From: an uncultured Eubacteriales bacterium
GTDB taxonomy: Bacteria; Bacillota; Clostridia; Christensenellales; Christensenellaceae
Reading direction: 5' to 3'
Assembly: GCA_905193725.1 (NCBI GenBank)
Contig: CAJJPW010000006.1
Location: 1 to 27,393 of the forward strand
Length of the DNA: 27,393 nt
Shown here: positions 6,663-14,231 of the stretch, piece after piece
How the letters are laid out: each line of letters begins with the position of its first letter
Position numbering within the stretch: position 1 is the stretch's first letter
The notes under the pieces: model-generated
What the model was told of the DNA's origin: nothing
Seen by the model: the letters and a program-made list of their open reading frames with translations, nothing else
The model's database searches: none
Made by a program: the position numbers and the translations under genes

Positions 6663-7394
6663 ATGAAAACAGTATTGATCACTGGCGCATCTGGCGGCAT
6701 TGGATCTTGTATTGCACAAAAACTATCTGCCTGTGGCTACTATGTCATAGCAGGATATCATCGCTCGAAAGAAAAAGCGTTGCAACTCAAACGGGATATG
6801 GAAGAAAAAGGAGGGAGGGCAATGCTGGTACAGGCAGATGTATCCCAACGAGATCAAGTGGAGACCATGTTTGAGGAAATAGAAAAGCAGGTAGGTTCTG
6901 TGGACATCCTGGTTAACAATGCGGGAATATCCTCGCAGATGCTCATTACAGATGTGAGCCCAGCTCACTGGAATCAAATGTGGGGAGTCAATGTAAATGG
7001 TGCTCTTTTTTGCACGCAACGGGTACTTCCTGGGATGATTTCCAAAAAACAGGGAAAAATTATTAATATATCCTCCATTTGGGGCATGGTAGGGGCTTCT
7101 TGCGAAGTACACTATTCGACTACCAAAGCAGCCATGATAGGTTTTACCAAAGCGCTAGCAAAGGAAGTGGGACCTTCGGGAATTCAAGTCAACTGTGTGG
7201 CACCGGGCGTGATAGAAACTCAGATGTTAAGGGACCTTTCGCCAGAAGATCTGGAAGCTCTAAAAGAAGAGACCCCTTTGGGCGTGTTAGGGCAGGGGGA
7301 AGACGTAGCCTCCTGTGTGGCATTTTTAGCCTCAAAAGAGGCGAACTTTATGACAGGGCAAGTGATCAGTCCCAATGGAGGGCTGGTAATCTAA
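6663..7394 (+). CDS. Short-chain dehydrogenase/reductase, FabG-like
   Basis: This 243-residue classical SDR has the Rossmann cofactor motif TGASGGIG (7-14), NNAG (85-88) and the catalytic Ser138-Tyr151-Lys155 set. The C-terminal half (NCVAPGVIET..., ending NGGLVI) is close to 3-oxoacyl-ACP reductases, although the usual final 'DGG' is NGG here. FabG reduces 3-oxoacyl-ACP with NADPH in fatty acid synthesis, but similar SDRs reduce many ketones. With no other fab genes nearby, a general NAD(P)H-linked reductase is as likely. The start ATG at 6663 has AAAGGA 9 nt upstream. The desulfoferrodoxin gene follows after 38 bp, probably on the same transcript. Confidence 0.9.
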   Translation: MKTVLITGASGGIGSCIAQKLSACGYYVIAGYHRSKEKALQLKRDMEEKGGRAMLVQADVSQRDQVETMFEEIEKQVGSVDILVNNAGISSQMLITDVSPAHWNQMWGVNVNGALFCTQRVLPGMISKKQGKIINISSIWGMVGASCEVHYSTTKAAMIGFTKALAKEVGPSGIQVNCVAPGVIETQMLRDLSPEDLEALKEETPLGVLGQGEDVASCVAFLASKEANFMTGQVISPNGGLVI

Positions 7395-7432
7395 AGTATA
7401 AAACTAAGGAAAAGGAATTAGGAGGTATTTTC

Positions 7433-7819
7433 ATGAACGACCAAAAATTTTTTCTATGTAAGCATTGCGGCAATTTAGTGGGTATGATTAACAACGCCGG
7501 CGTAAAGATCATCTGCTGTGGAGAGCCTATGGAAGAGCTCAAACCCAACACCCAGGATGCGGCGGTGGAAAAACACGTACCTGTAGTAAAAAGAGAAGGA
7601 CAAACGGTTGAAGTGTGTGTGGGCAGCGTGGCACATCCGATGGAGGAGAAGCACAATATTGGGTTTATCTATTTGCAGACCAAAATGGGTGGACAGAGAA
7701 AGAAGCTGGAAGTGGGGAAAGAACCAGCGGCAAAATTTGTTGTTACTGATGATGACGAACCAGTTGCAGTATTTGCTTACTGCAACTTGCACGGTCTGTG
7801 GAAAGCAGATGTAAAGTAG
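7433..7819 (+). CDS. dfx: Desulfoferrodoxin (superoxide reductase, 2Fe-SOR)
   Basis: This 128-residue protein reduces superoxide to hydrogen peroxide without making oxygen, an oxygen-defence enzyme of anaerobes. The N-terminal desulforedoxin domain has the four rubredoxin-like iron ligands Cys9, Cys12, Cys28 and Cys29 (CxxC ... CC). The C-terminal SOR domain has the full Fe(His)4Cys centre: His48 (in EKHVP, with the conserved Glu47 that also sits at the iron site), His68, His74, Cys117 and His120 (CNLHGLW). It is therefore a complete class I desulfoferrodoxin. An upstream extension of the frame exists, but the ATG at 7433 follows a perfect AGGAGGT and starts exactly at the domain. It is followed by a bidirectional terminator. 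Electrons normally come from rubredoxin, and none is encoded nearby. Confidence 0.95.
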   Translation: MNDQKFFLCKHCGNLVGMINNAGVKIICCGEPMEELKPNTQDAAVEKHVPVVKREGQTVEVCVGSVAHPMEEKHNIGFIYLQTKMGGQRKKLEVGKEPAAKFVVTDDDEPVAVFAYCNLHGLWKADVK

Positions 7820-7840
7820 AAATTCATTTGTAAAAAGCAC

Positions 7841-7878
7841 AAAAAGAGCCAGTGACAATCAGTCATCGGCTCTTTTTT
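7841..7878. terminator. Bidirectional intrinsic terminator after desulfoferrodoxin
   Basis: AAAAAGAGCC ... GGCTCTTTTTT with an inner TGAC/GTCA pairing. A-rich on one side and T-rich on the other, it serves both dfx (plus) and the kinase-like gene (minus), which converge here. Confidence 0.85.
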
Positions 7879-7887
7879 CATGCGTTT

Positions 7888-8508
7888 TCAACCCTTTTTT
7901 AGCTCTATATATTCCTTTAAAAATTTCACCGTATCTTCTAGAGAAAGCAAACTGCTGTCTATGGAGAGGTCGTAATTGGAAGCAGAGCCCCACTTTTTCT
8001 CGGTATAGTAGTTATAGTAATTGGCGCGAGATTTATCCGCTTTGGCCAGCATGCCTTCTATCTTATCCTGAGGTACATTGTATAGGGAATCAATACGCCG
8101 TTTGCGATATGCCAGCGGGGCATGGATAAAGAGACTGATCAGATCGGGATCATCCCGCAGAATATAATCGGCACAGCGGCCAATTAAGATACAGGAGCCC
8201 TGCTTAGCCAGGTCCTGAATGATGTTCGCCTGCAGTGTGTACAGTTTGTCGTTCATGGGCATATCCGAGATCGTAGAGACCCGGCTGCCAAACATATACG
8301 AACCAATGGCTAGGGAATACAGTAAGCTCTTAGTGGGCTTTTCATCAAACTGTTCAAAGATCTCAGGGCTCATGCCGCTCTTTTTTGCGGCCAGGGCGAT
8401 GAGGTCTTTATCGTAATAGGGGATGTCTAAACTGGATGCTAAGGCCTTCCCGATTTCTCTGCCGCCACTGCCAAACTGGCGGCCAATGGCAATGATCACT
8501 CGATTCAT
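7888..8508 (-). CDS. Cytidylate kinase-like family protein
   Basis: This 206-residue protein begins with a P-loop variant, GRQFGSGGREIGK (residues 9-21), followed by an IPYYDKDLI segment. Both are diagnostic of the AAA_26 'cytidylate kinase-like' family common in Firmicutes. A Walker-B-like stretch (CILIGRCADYIL) and a basic lid-type region (YRKRRID) are also visible. Real CMP kinase (Cmk) is a different, slightly longer protein, and the substrate of this family is not known. The ATG shares the ATGA with the stop codon of the MATE gene, so the two are translationally coupled and probably work together. It ends at the shared terminator 7841-7878. Confidence 0.85.
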   Translation of the reverse strand: MNRVIIAIGRQFGSGGREIGKALASSLDIPYYDKDLIALAAKKSGMSPEIFEQFDEKPTKSLLYSLAIGSYMFGSRVSTISDMPMNDKLYTLQANIIQDLAKQGSCILIGRCADYILRDDPDLISLFIHAPLAYRKRRIDSLYNVPQDKIEGMLAKADKSRANYYNYYTEKKWGSASNYDLSIDSSLLSLEDTVKFLKEYIELKKG

Positions 8509-9920
8509 GATTTAACCTCCACTTCTGATAGACTTTCCTGCTCGCTTTGCAATTTATTTAAGTGGCGCATTTCCACGAGAATAAAGATGAGCGCCAATAC
8601 AAATGCCAAAGTATCTGCAACTGGCCCTGAATATAGAATCCCCTCTAACCCAAGAAAAATAGGCAAAATTAGCATAGCCGGTATGAGAAAGATGATCTGC
8701 CTAGATAGGGATAACAGTGTCGCACGGAGGGGCTTGCCAATCGCCTGGAAAAAAATAGACGAAACCACCTGAAACGCATTGAGAATACAGCAAAAGAGGA
8801 ATGTGCGGAAACTCATCAGAGCGAAGTTGTTATATAGATCATTTTCCTGGCCAAATAAGTTGATAACGCTTTGTGGTGCAAATTGAAAAACGCAAAACCC
8901 GATGACGCCAATGACAAGAGAAGCTCCTACAGCGATGAGATAACATTTCTTTACCCGATGATAGTTTTTGGCCCCATAGTTAAACCCAATAATGGGTTGG
9001 GAGCCCACTGCCAGCCCGATAAAGAAAGAAAGGATGATGGAATTGACCTTCATGACGATTCCCAAAGCGGACAAGGGAATATCGCTTCCATAGGAAGACA
9101 TTGCGCCATAGTAGGTTAGCTGATTGTTCATCACTACTACCACAACTGTAATAGCCATTTGGGTGATAAAACTGGAAACGCCTAGTGAGAGTACATGGCC
9201 AATATACTTCCAACGAAGCTTAAAATAACTCTTCTTTAACTGAATATTCTTAAAATGCCTCAAATAGAACACGGCGATAAAAAATCCTACAATCTGACCG
9301 ATAATTGTCGCCCAGGCAGCTCCCGCTACCCCCCAGTGGAATACGAGAATAAAGATTGGATCCAAAATGGTGTTTAGGATAGCGCCGGAAAGCATGGAGA
9401 TCATAGCGAGCTTAGGGCTTCCATCGGCACGGATTGCAGAGTTAAGGCCGGTACTCATGATGACGAACGGAAGACCAATGATAATAATCTGGGTATACTC
9501 AATGGCATAGGGCAGGACGTTTTCCGTCGCACCAAAGAGTTTTAAGAGTGGAATCATCAGAGCAAAGCTCATGACAAAAAAGAAAATGCCCAAAATGCCA
9601 AGCATGACGATGGCATTTGCCACGCCCTTAGCAGCGCTCTCTTTATCGCCAGCCCCTAGTTTTAAACTTAAAAATGCTGCACATCCATCCCCTACCAAAA
9701 GGGCAAAGGCAAAACAGATGGTTACCAGGGGAAAGGCAACATTAGTTGCCGCATTACCTAGATATCCAACGCCTTGGCCGATAAAGATCTGGTCTACTAT
9801 GTTGTAAAGCGAGTTTACCACCATAGAGACGATGCTCGGGATGGCAAACCGGGCGATTAATTTGGAGATCTTCTCCGTGGCAAATGGATTGGTTTGTGCC
9901 GTCTGTACTGTTTGTTCCAT
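8505..9920 (-). CDS. MATE family multidrug/metabolite exporter
   Basis: This 471-residue integral membrane protein with about 12 predicted helices in two six-helix halves belongs to the MATE (multi-antimicrobial extrusion) family. The hallmark opening ARFAIPSIVSMVVNSLYN followed by DQIFIGQGVGYLGNAA is present, and a second-half counterpart appears around FFIGLAVGSQPIIGFNYGAK. These exporters use Na+ or H+ gradients, and the substrate cannot be inferred. The ATG at 9920 follows AGGTGAT, a 7-nt match to the 16S rRNA 3' end, and gives the family length. An in-frame ATG at 9989 with AAGGAAAGG would add 23 residues and cannot be excluded. The gene has a long 5' leader and is coupled to the downstream kinase-like gene. 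Confidence 0.92.
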   Translation of the reverse strand: MEQTVQTAQTNPFATEKISKLIARFAIPSIVSMVVNSLYNIVDQIFIGQGVGYLGNAATNVAFPLVTICFAFALLVGDGCAAFLSLKLGAGDKESAAKGVANAIVMLGILGIFFFVMSFALMIPLLKLFGATENVLPYAIEYTQIIIIGLPFVIMSTGLNSAIRADGSPKLAMISMLSGAILNTILDPIFILVFHWGVAGAAWATIIGQIVGFFIAVFYLRHFKNIQLKKSYFKLRWKYIGHVLSLGVSSFITQMAITVVVVVMNNQLTYYGAMSSYGSDIPLSALGIVMKVNSIILSFFIGLAVGSQPIIGFNYGAKNYHRVKKCYLIAVGASLVIGVIGFCVFQFAPQSVINLFGQENDLYNNFALMSFRTFLFCCILNAFQVVSSIFFQAIGKPLRATLLSLSRQIIFLIPAMLILPIFLGLEGILYSGPVADTLAFVLALIFILVEMRHLNKLQSEQESLSEVEVKS

Positions 9921-10010
9921 AGCGAGTATCACCTGTACTTTCTCAAATTTTAGCACAAAATCATAGAACACAAAAAAATTGCGTTCCATTGATTTACCTT
10001 TCCTTCTCAA

Positions 10011-10142
10011 TCACAGAAAGGAAGGTTCAAGACATATAAAAAAACAGCTAAATAAGCTCGTGTTTCCCGTAGATATTTGGATCAATTTGCCTCGATATAG
10101 CAACTGACGGGCGCTCAGCTCAGAAGTTGTAAAAGTGAGCAT
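10011..10142 (-). CDS. Candidate 43-codon leader ORF before the MATE gene
   Basis: The ATG at 10142 (minus strand) lies 9-10 nt after AAGGGA and reads 43 codons to TGA at 10013-10011. It crosses the terminator-like hairpin at 10038-10066 and ends about 20 nt before the alternative MATE start at 9989. The peptide starts MLTFTTSELSARQLL and has no recognised family. An open frame of this length occurs by chance fairly often, so the call is tentative. Its interest is the position: ribosomes on it would disrupt the hairpin, as in translation-controlled attenuation of drug-resistance genes. Confidence 0.25.
   Translation of the reverse strand: MLTFTTSELSARQLLYRGKLIQISTGNTSLFSCFFICLEPSFL
10038..10066 (-). 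terminator. Terminator-like hairpin within the MATE leader
   Basis: On the minus strand AAAC, a 3-nt bulge and AGCT pair with AGCT and GTTT around a TATTT loop, followed by seven T residues. It lies inside the leader of the MATE operon (transcription start near 10215), not at a gene end, which suggests attenuation. The stem is modest. Confidence 0.4.
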
Positions 10143-10221
10143 ATATTAATTTCCCTTGGCGAGCTTGAAAGCTCTAAAGAAACATCCCTTACTTAATAAC
10201 TGCTCTGTTACATGCGCAACT

Positions 10222-10250
10222 ATTTTACCTGTACTATCGGAAATTGTCAA
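10222..10250 (-). promoter_or_regulatory. Promoter of the MATE-kinase operon
   Basis: On the minus strand TTGACA (10250-10245), a 17-bp spacer and TAAAAT (10227-10222), close to the sigma-A consensus. The start would be near 10215, producing a leader of about 225-295 nt depending on the MATE start codon. The leader includes a GAGCT/AGCTC hairpin near 10160-10175. I could not match it to a known riboswitch class. Confidence 0.65.
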
Positions 10251-10363
10251 GGAAAACATGAAGACCCATCAAGGCAAATTGAAAGCAGGGAAAAGGGAGG
10301 GAAATAGGGAATTATCAAAATAGTATCGATAGACAAATAAAGTGTCCAGAAAGGAGTAGACGC

Positions 10364-11281
10364 ATGAAATTTCTCAATATGGGATCGCTCAACATCGACT
10401 ATGTGTATCAAGTGCAACACTTTGTACAGCCGGGGGAGACATTATCTGCCATAGACAGGCAAATATTCTGTGGGGGAAAAGGGCTCAATCAGTCGGTTGC
10501 CCTTGCCAAGGCTGGGGGCGAGACGTATCATGGCGGTTTAGCGGGTAAGGGCTCGGATTTGCTGCTGGATATGCTGAAAGATGGGGGTGTGCAGACTAGC
10601 CTCATTGATAGAGTACCCATGGAAAACGGACATACCATTATTCAGGTGGACGGCCAAGGGCAGAATTGTATCCTATTATATGGAGGGACCAATCAGGCGC
10701 TGACGCGGGAATATATTGATAAAACCTTTGCCACTTTTTCATCGGGGGATCTGTTTCTCACACAAAATGAGACCAATGAAGTGGCGTATATGATTCAAAC
10801 GGCTGCAAAAAAGGGAATGGCCGTTGCATTTAATGGCGCGCCTATGACATCTCGAGTGAAGGAGTACCCTTTGGAGCTGGTGGATATTCTGCTGATCAAC
10901 GAAGTGGAGGGGAAGATGCTCACAGGAGAGGAGCAAGAACAGCGCCAGCTGGACTGGATTGGACAAAGGTACCCCAATATAGACGTGGTGCTGACATTAG
11001 GAGCAAAAGGCGCCTGGTATCAGGGCAAAGGGAGACGATTTGCCACTGGGGTTTTTCCCGTAAAACCAGTGGACACCACTGGTGCCGGAGATACCTTTGT
11101 GGGATACTACCTCCAGAGCATTGCCAGCGGGCTGGAGGCGAAAGAGGCCATGGTAAGAGCTAGCGCGGCCAGTGCCTTGGCGATTGGGAAGAAGGGCGCG
11201 GCGAATTCTATCCCCTGGGCAGAAGAGGTAGAAAATGCCTTGCAAAGTGGAAAGCTCGGACAAATGAAAGAGATAGGTTGA
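10364..11281 (+). CDS. PfkB family carbohydrate kinase (ribokinase-like)
   Basis: This 305-residue cytoplasmic kinase has both PfkB signatures. The N-terminal CGGKGLNQSVALAKAG lies at about residues 36-51. The C-terminal DTTGAGDTF starts at Asp237, with Asp243 as catalytic base and GAGD as anion hole. NEVE near residue 180 is the Mg2+/phosphate NxxE motif, and LGAKGA is the nucleotide-binding strand-turn. The overall length and motif order match ribokinase (ATP + D-ribose to ribose 5-phosphate), but there is no rbs transporter or nucleoside hydrolase beside it, so other sugars or nucleosides are possible. The ATG at 10364 follows AAAGGAG. The gene stands alone between the MATE leader and an intrinsic terminator. 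Confidence 0.88.
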   Translation: MKFLNMGSLNIDYVYQVQHFVQPGETLSAIDRQIFCGGKGLNQSVALAKAGGETYHGGLAGKGSDLLLDMLKDGGVQTSLIDRVPMENGHTIIQVDGQGQNCILLYGGTNQALTREYIDKTFATFSSGDLFLTQNETNEVAYMIQTAAKKGMAVAFNGAPMTSRVKEYPLELVDILLINEVEGKMLTGEEQEQRQLDWIGQRYPNIDVVLTLGAKGAWYQGKGRRFATGVFPVKPVDTTGAGDTFVGYYLQSIASGLEAKEAMVRASAASALAIGKKGAANSIPWAEEVENALQSGKLGQMKEIG

Positions 11282-11295
11282 GCACAGAGATTTAC

Positions 11296-11332
11296 AAAAG
11301 GGCAGAGCATAAAATGCTTTTGCTCTTTTTTT
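11296..11332 (+). terminator. Intrinsic terminator after the PfkB kinase
   Basis: AAAAGGGCAGAGCAT pairs with ATGCTTTTGCTCTTTT, with one bulge and one G-U pair, and is followed by a T-run. It begins about 15 bp after the stop codon at 11281. Confidence 0.8.
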
Positions 11333-11344
11333 GTCATAGGGGTA

Positions 11345-11373
11345 TTGACAGATGGCATAAACTATTATATAAC
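11345..11373 (+). promoter_or_regulatory. Promoter of the PadR operon, with an overlapping dyad
   Basis: TTGACA (11345-11350), a 17-bp spacer and TATAAC (11368-11373). The -10 lies inside an imperfect dyad, ACTAT ... ATAGT (11361-11380), a plausible autoregulatory site for the PadR protein encoded just downstream. Confidence 0.7.
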
Positions 11374-11417
11374 ATATAGTAGTAGATGAAATATTGTACT
11401 GAAAGGGGTATGGTATC

Positions 11418-11741
11418 GTGAACGGGCAGTATAAAAAAGGAGTATTTGAACTATGCATACTCTCTTTGCTGGAGAAAAAAGACTGTTACGGTTATGACAT
11501 ATCGGAATTTCTATCCAGGCACATGGATATTTCTGACGGGACGGTCTACCCCATCTTGCGAAAGCTAAAGACGTCTGGTCTGGTTACGACCTATCTTTCC
11601 GAGCAAAGTGGGGGCCCGCCTAGAAAATACTATCAGATCACAAAACTGGGCAAAGAACAATATGCAAAGGACAAAGAGGAGTGGCTATCCTTTATTCAAA
11701 CCGTATGTGAAATATTAGAGGAGGGGAAGGAAGATGAATAA
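11418..11741 (+). CDS. PadR family transcriptional regulator
   Basis: This 107-residue protein starts with GTG at 11418, about 10 nt after AAAGGGG. It is a short, one-domain PadR winged-helix protein: GVFELCILSLL, YGYDI, the recognition-helix region SDGTVYPILRKLKTSGL, and the wing PPRKYYQITKLGKE. PadR proteins usually repress their own operon and release DNA on binding a small molecule or on stress. The gene overlaps the following DUF1700 gene by 8 nt. PadR-DUF1700 pairs are a recurring arrangement in Firmicutes, where the PadR member controls the membrane partner. Confidence 0.93.
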   Translation: MNGQYKKGVFELCILSLLEKKDCYGYDISEFLSRHMDISDGTVYPILRKLKTSGLVTTYLSEQSGGPPRKYYQITKLGKEQYAKDKEEWLSFIQTVCEILEEGKEDE

Positions 11742-12453
11742 GCAGCAATATCTTGTGGGCTTAAAGCAGGCGCTGCAAAGCTATCAAATGACCCAGGAGG
11801 AGATTGAAGAAATTCTACTGGACTACCAGGAGCACTTCGAAAATAAACTCGCCAGTGGATATTCCGAAGAGGAGATCAGTGTAAAATTAGGGGATCCCAA
11901 GGCAATCGCGGCACAATTTGCGGAGGAAGAGGGAAGCAAACAGGCCAAATCCAAAGTAGGGGCTGGCAAAAAGATATGCCTTATTCTGCTCAGCATCTGT
12001 ATGATTGTGGCAGATGCCATACTATATGCCTTTACGCTGACGTTGGGCGCAATCGCCATAGCGGTTGTAGGCACAGGTATTGGCGTCATGATTGGAAATG
12101 TAGCGCCGTATATCCATGTTCCCTACATGCCTACTATGGGCGGTATTTTACTGGGAGTGGCGTTTATTGCGCTGGGAATTCTGGCATGTGTGGGCATGAT
12201 TTACTATACGGCAGTGGTCAATAGCGCCAACCGAATTTACTTTCGTTGGGTAAAAAAGAAGTGGCAAGGCAAAAATCACTTAGAGCTTTCTGTTATTCCA
12301 AAATTCAGCGGAAAGACCAAAAGACGGCTGCGGGCAACCCTATTGATCATGTTGGTAATATTTATCGCCTTTCTCATTGCCTCATTTGTATACCTCTCCC
12401 TAACAGCTGGCTCAGTGGAGTTCTGGCACGTTTGGAACTGGTTTACAAACTAA
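11734..12453 (+). CDS. DUF1700 (HAAS-domain) membrane protein
   Basis: This 239-residue protein has an N-terminal soluble helical domain (about 1-65: a QYLVGLKQAL segment, then the conserved ILLDYQEHFENKL ... GYSEEEISVKLGDPKAIA) typical of DUF1700/HAAS proteins. Three or four hydrophobic segments follow (about 82-105, 106-122, 130-160 and 200-225). Function is unknown. Partners are normally PadR regulators, as here. The ATG at 11734 lies inside the end of the padR gene, with GGAGGGGAAGG upstream, so the two are translated together. The SDR genes that follow probably belong to the same transcript (44-bp gap, no terminator). Confidence 0.88.
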   Translation: MNKQQYLVGLKQALQSYQMTQEEIEEILLDYQEHFENKLASGYSEEEISVKLGDPKAIAAQFAEEEGSKQAKSKVGAGKKICLILLSICMIVADAILYAFTLTLGAIAIAVVGTGIGVMIGNVAPYIHVPYMPTMGGILLGVAFIALGILACVGMIYYTAVVNSANRIYFRWVKKKWQGKNHLELSVIPKFSGKTKRRLRATLLIMLVIFIAFLIASFVYLSLTAGSVEFWHVWNWFTN

Positions 12454-12497
12454 CCAAAGGAAGCGGTAATATTGAATCTGGAACAGGAGGCAAGGAT

Positions 12498-13352
12498 ATG
12501 AAAGCAGTAGTCATTACGGGAGCAACAAGTGGGATCGGCCTGGCGGTGGCAAGAGAACTGCTGGAAAAGAAATATGGCATTTTGGGGATAGGCCACCGGG
12601 AAGAAAATACCCAAGCTGTCTGGCAGCAACTAAAGGCAGAATTTCCAGATTGCTTTATCTGGTACACCTATGGGGATATGATGCAGCAAAGTGAGGTAAA
12701 ACGCATCGCCCAGCAGCTAAGGCAGGTAATACAAGACCATTGCCAAGGGCAGCTGTACGCGCTGATCAACAATGTAGGGTGTGTGAGAAGCTGGTATGCC
12801 ACCACCCAGGAAGGATACGAACAACAGTTTGCTCTCAATCATCTGGCAGGCTTTTTACTCACCCACTATCTACTGCCCTATTTGAAAGAAGGAAAGGGAA
12901 AAATTCTCTTTACAGGCAGCGCATCCCATAAGCACATGAAAATGCGGTGGAATGACTTGATGTTCCAGAGGAGATACCATCCCCTGCTGGCATATAAACA
13001 GACTAAGCTGGCGAATCTCCTATTTGCCACTGCTTTAAACGAGCGTCTGAAAGGAGCTGGCATGCAGGCCTATGTGGTAGATCCAGGGCTGGTCAACACG
13101 GAAATCGGCCTTAAGGAGACGGGAGGCTTGGTAAAAGTCGTATGGAAAATGAGAAAAAGAGGGGGTGTATCAGCCCGACAAGCGGCAAGCACCTATAGGA
13201 TGCTCTGTGAGCAACCATCTCCCGCCGGGCTATACTATCGGTTTTGTAAGCAGGAGCCCTATAGCAAATACGTGACAAAAGAAAGTGCAGAGAGACTATT
13301 TTCCATCAGTGAGGAGCTTTGTGGAATTTCCTTTGGAGAGGAGGAATCGTAA
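12498..13352 (+). CDS. Short-chain dehydrogenase/reductase (retinol-dehydrogenase/WWOX-like type)
   Basis: This 284-residue SDR has TGATSGIG at 7-14, NNVG at 91-94 (Val replaces Ala of NNAG) and the active-site set Ser141-Tyr166-Lys170 (YKQTK). The long insert between the Ser and Tyr and the NLLFA segment after Lys resemble the bacterial relatives of retinol dehydrogenases and WW-domain oxidoreductases rather than FabG. The substrate is unknown, probably a lipophilic aldehyde or ketone. The frame is open further upstream, but the ATG at 12498 follows AGGAGG by 7 nt and starts directly at the Rossmann strand. It is followed by a second SDR after one base. Confidence 0.88.
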   Translation: MKAVVITGATSGIGLAVARELLEKKYGILGIGHREENTQAVWQQLKAEFPDCFIWYTYGDMMQQSEVKRIAQQLRQVIQDHCQGQLYALINNVGCVRSWYATTQEGYEQQFALNHLAGFLLTHYLLPYLKEGKGKILFTGSASHKHMKMRWNDLMFQRRYHPLLAYKQTKLANLLFATALNERLKGAGMQAYVVDPGLVNTEIGLKETGGLVKVVWKMRKRGGVSARQAASTYRMLCEQPSPAGLYYRFCKQEPYSKYVTKESAERLFSISEELCGISFGEEES

Positions 13353-13353
13353 T

Positions 13354-14154
13354 ATGGATGTACTCATAACAGGAGGCGCAGGTGGGCTGGGCAGAGCCCT
13401 GGCGGTAGAGTGTGCCAAAAGAGGATATCGGATTTTTTTGACAGATATTGCTCTTCAGCCGCTGCAATCCATACAGCAGGGACTTACAAGGCAGTTTGAT
13501 GCATCTGTCTCGGTGTGTGCCTGTGATATGACGCAGCCTGAGCAGGTAAAAGAGATGTTAAAGAGTGCCAACCAAGAGGGATGGAAGTTTCAGATGCTGC
13601 TCAACGTAGCGGGAGTGGATCATGAAGGGGCATTTGCTGGCAGAGAGTCCAGTGAGCTATTGGATATTATCAAAGTCAATATAGAGGCAACGCTCGCCAT
13701 AACCCATGAGAGCCTTGCGTATCGAAATAAAAAAGTTCCCTTTTATATCGTATTCGTGTCCAGCTTAGCATCCCTATATCCCATGCCCCTCAAGGCCACG
13801 TATGCGGCGTCTAAGAGGTTTTTATTAGACCTTTCCATTGCTCTAGGAAGGGAATTGGAAAAAGAGCAGGTCTCCATCATGGCCCTATGCCCTGGAGGAC
13901 TGGCCACTACCCCGGGAGCCTGTGCGGGAATTCAGGCCCAAGGCCTTTGGGGGCAAATCACCACCAATCGGTTGGAGCAGGTAGCTCATCGGACCATTGC
14001 CAAAGTATTGAGAGGAAAAAAGATATATATTCCAGGGGCAGTGAATAAGGGACTCAGCGTGGCGGGAAAATTGGTGCCCAATCGGTGGATCGCCAAGCTT
14101 TTGTATCTCAGGTGGAAAGGTGCCCAGAGTAAATGGCTGGAGCCCACCCATTAG
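13354..14154 (+). CDS. Short-chain dehydrogenase/reductase
   Basis: This 266-residue SDR has GGAGGLG at 7-13, a degenerate LNVAG (83-87) in place of NNAG, Ser137 and YAASK with Tyr150 and Lys154. The C-terminal third contains a basic segment after a possible membrane-associating stretch (residues about 225-255, KKIYIPGAVNKGLSVAG ...), as in the DltE/YciK-type SDRs that act on lipids. The sequence is unlike its SDR neighbour apart from family motifs, so they are not a recent duplication. The ATG at 13354 is one base after the previous stop and has GGAGAGGAGG upstream. It is the last gene of the PadR operon. No clear terminator follows in 14155-14231. Confidence 0.87.
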   Translation: MDVLITGGAGGLGRALAVECAKRGYRIFLTDIALQPLQSIQQGLTRQFDASVSVCACDMTQPEQVKEMLKSANQEGWKFQMLLNVAGVDHEGAFAGRESSELLDIIKVNIEATLAITHESLAYRNKKVPFYIVFVSSLASLYPMPLKATYAASKRFLLDLSIALGRELEKEQVSIMALCPGGLATTPGACAGIQAQGLWGQITTNRLEQVAHRTIAKVLRGKKIYIPGAVNKGLSVAGKLVPNRWIAKLLYLRWKGAQSKWLEPTH

Positions 14155-14231
14155 AGAAAGAGCTGCCCGAGATAGCGCAACAAAATAGATGGGATGAAAC
14201 ATACATTTCAGGATGAAAAAGCCGAGGCATT

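Noticed and set aside
7079..7432. N-terminal extension of desulfoferrodoxin overlapping the SDR gene
   Set aside because: The overlap is an out-of-frame reading of the SDR, and the domain and ribosome binding site both place the start at 7433.
10081..10215. Known riboswitch (guanidine-I, c-di-GMP, THF, PRPP) in the MATE leader
   Set aside because: None of the conserved core sequences of these classes could be found by eye. The leader is kept only as an unassigned structured region.
12246..12497. Upstream extension of the first SDR in the PadR operon
   Set aside because: It lies over the DUF1700 gene in another frame, and the Rossmann motif begins at the ATG at 12498 after AGGAGG.
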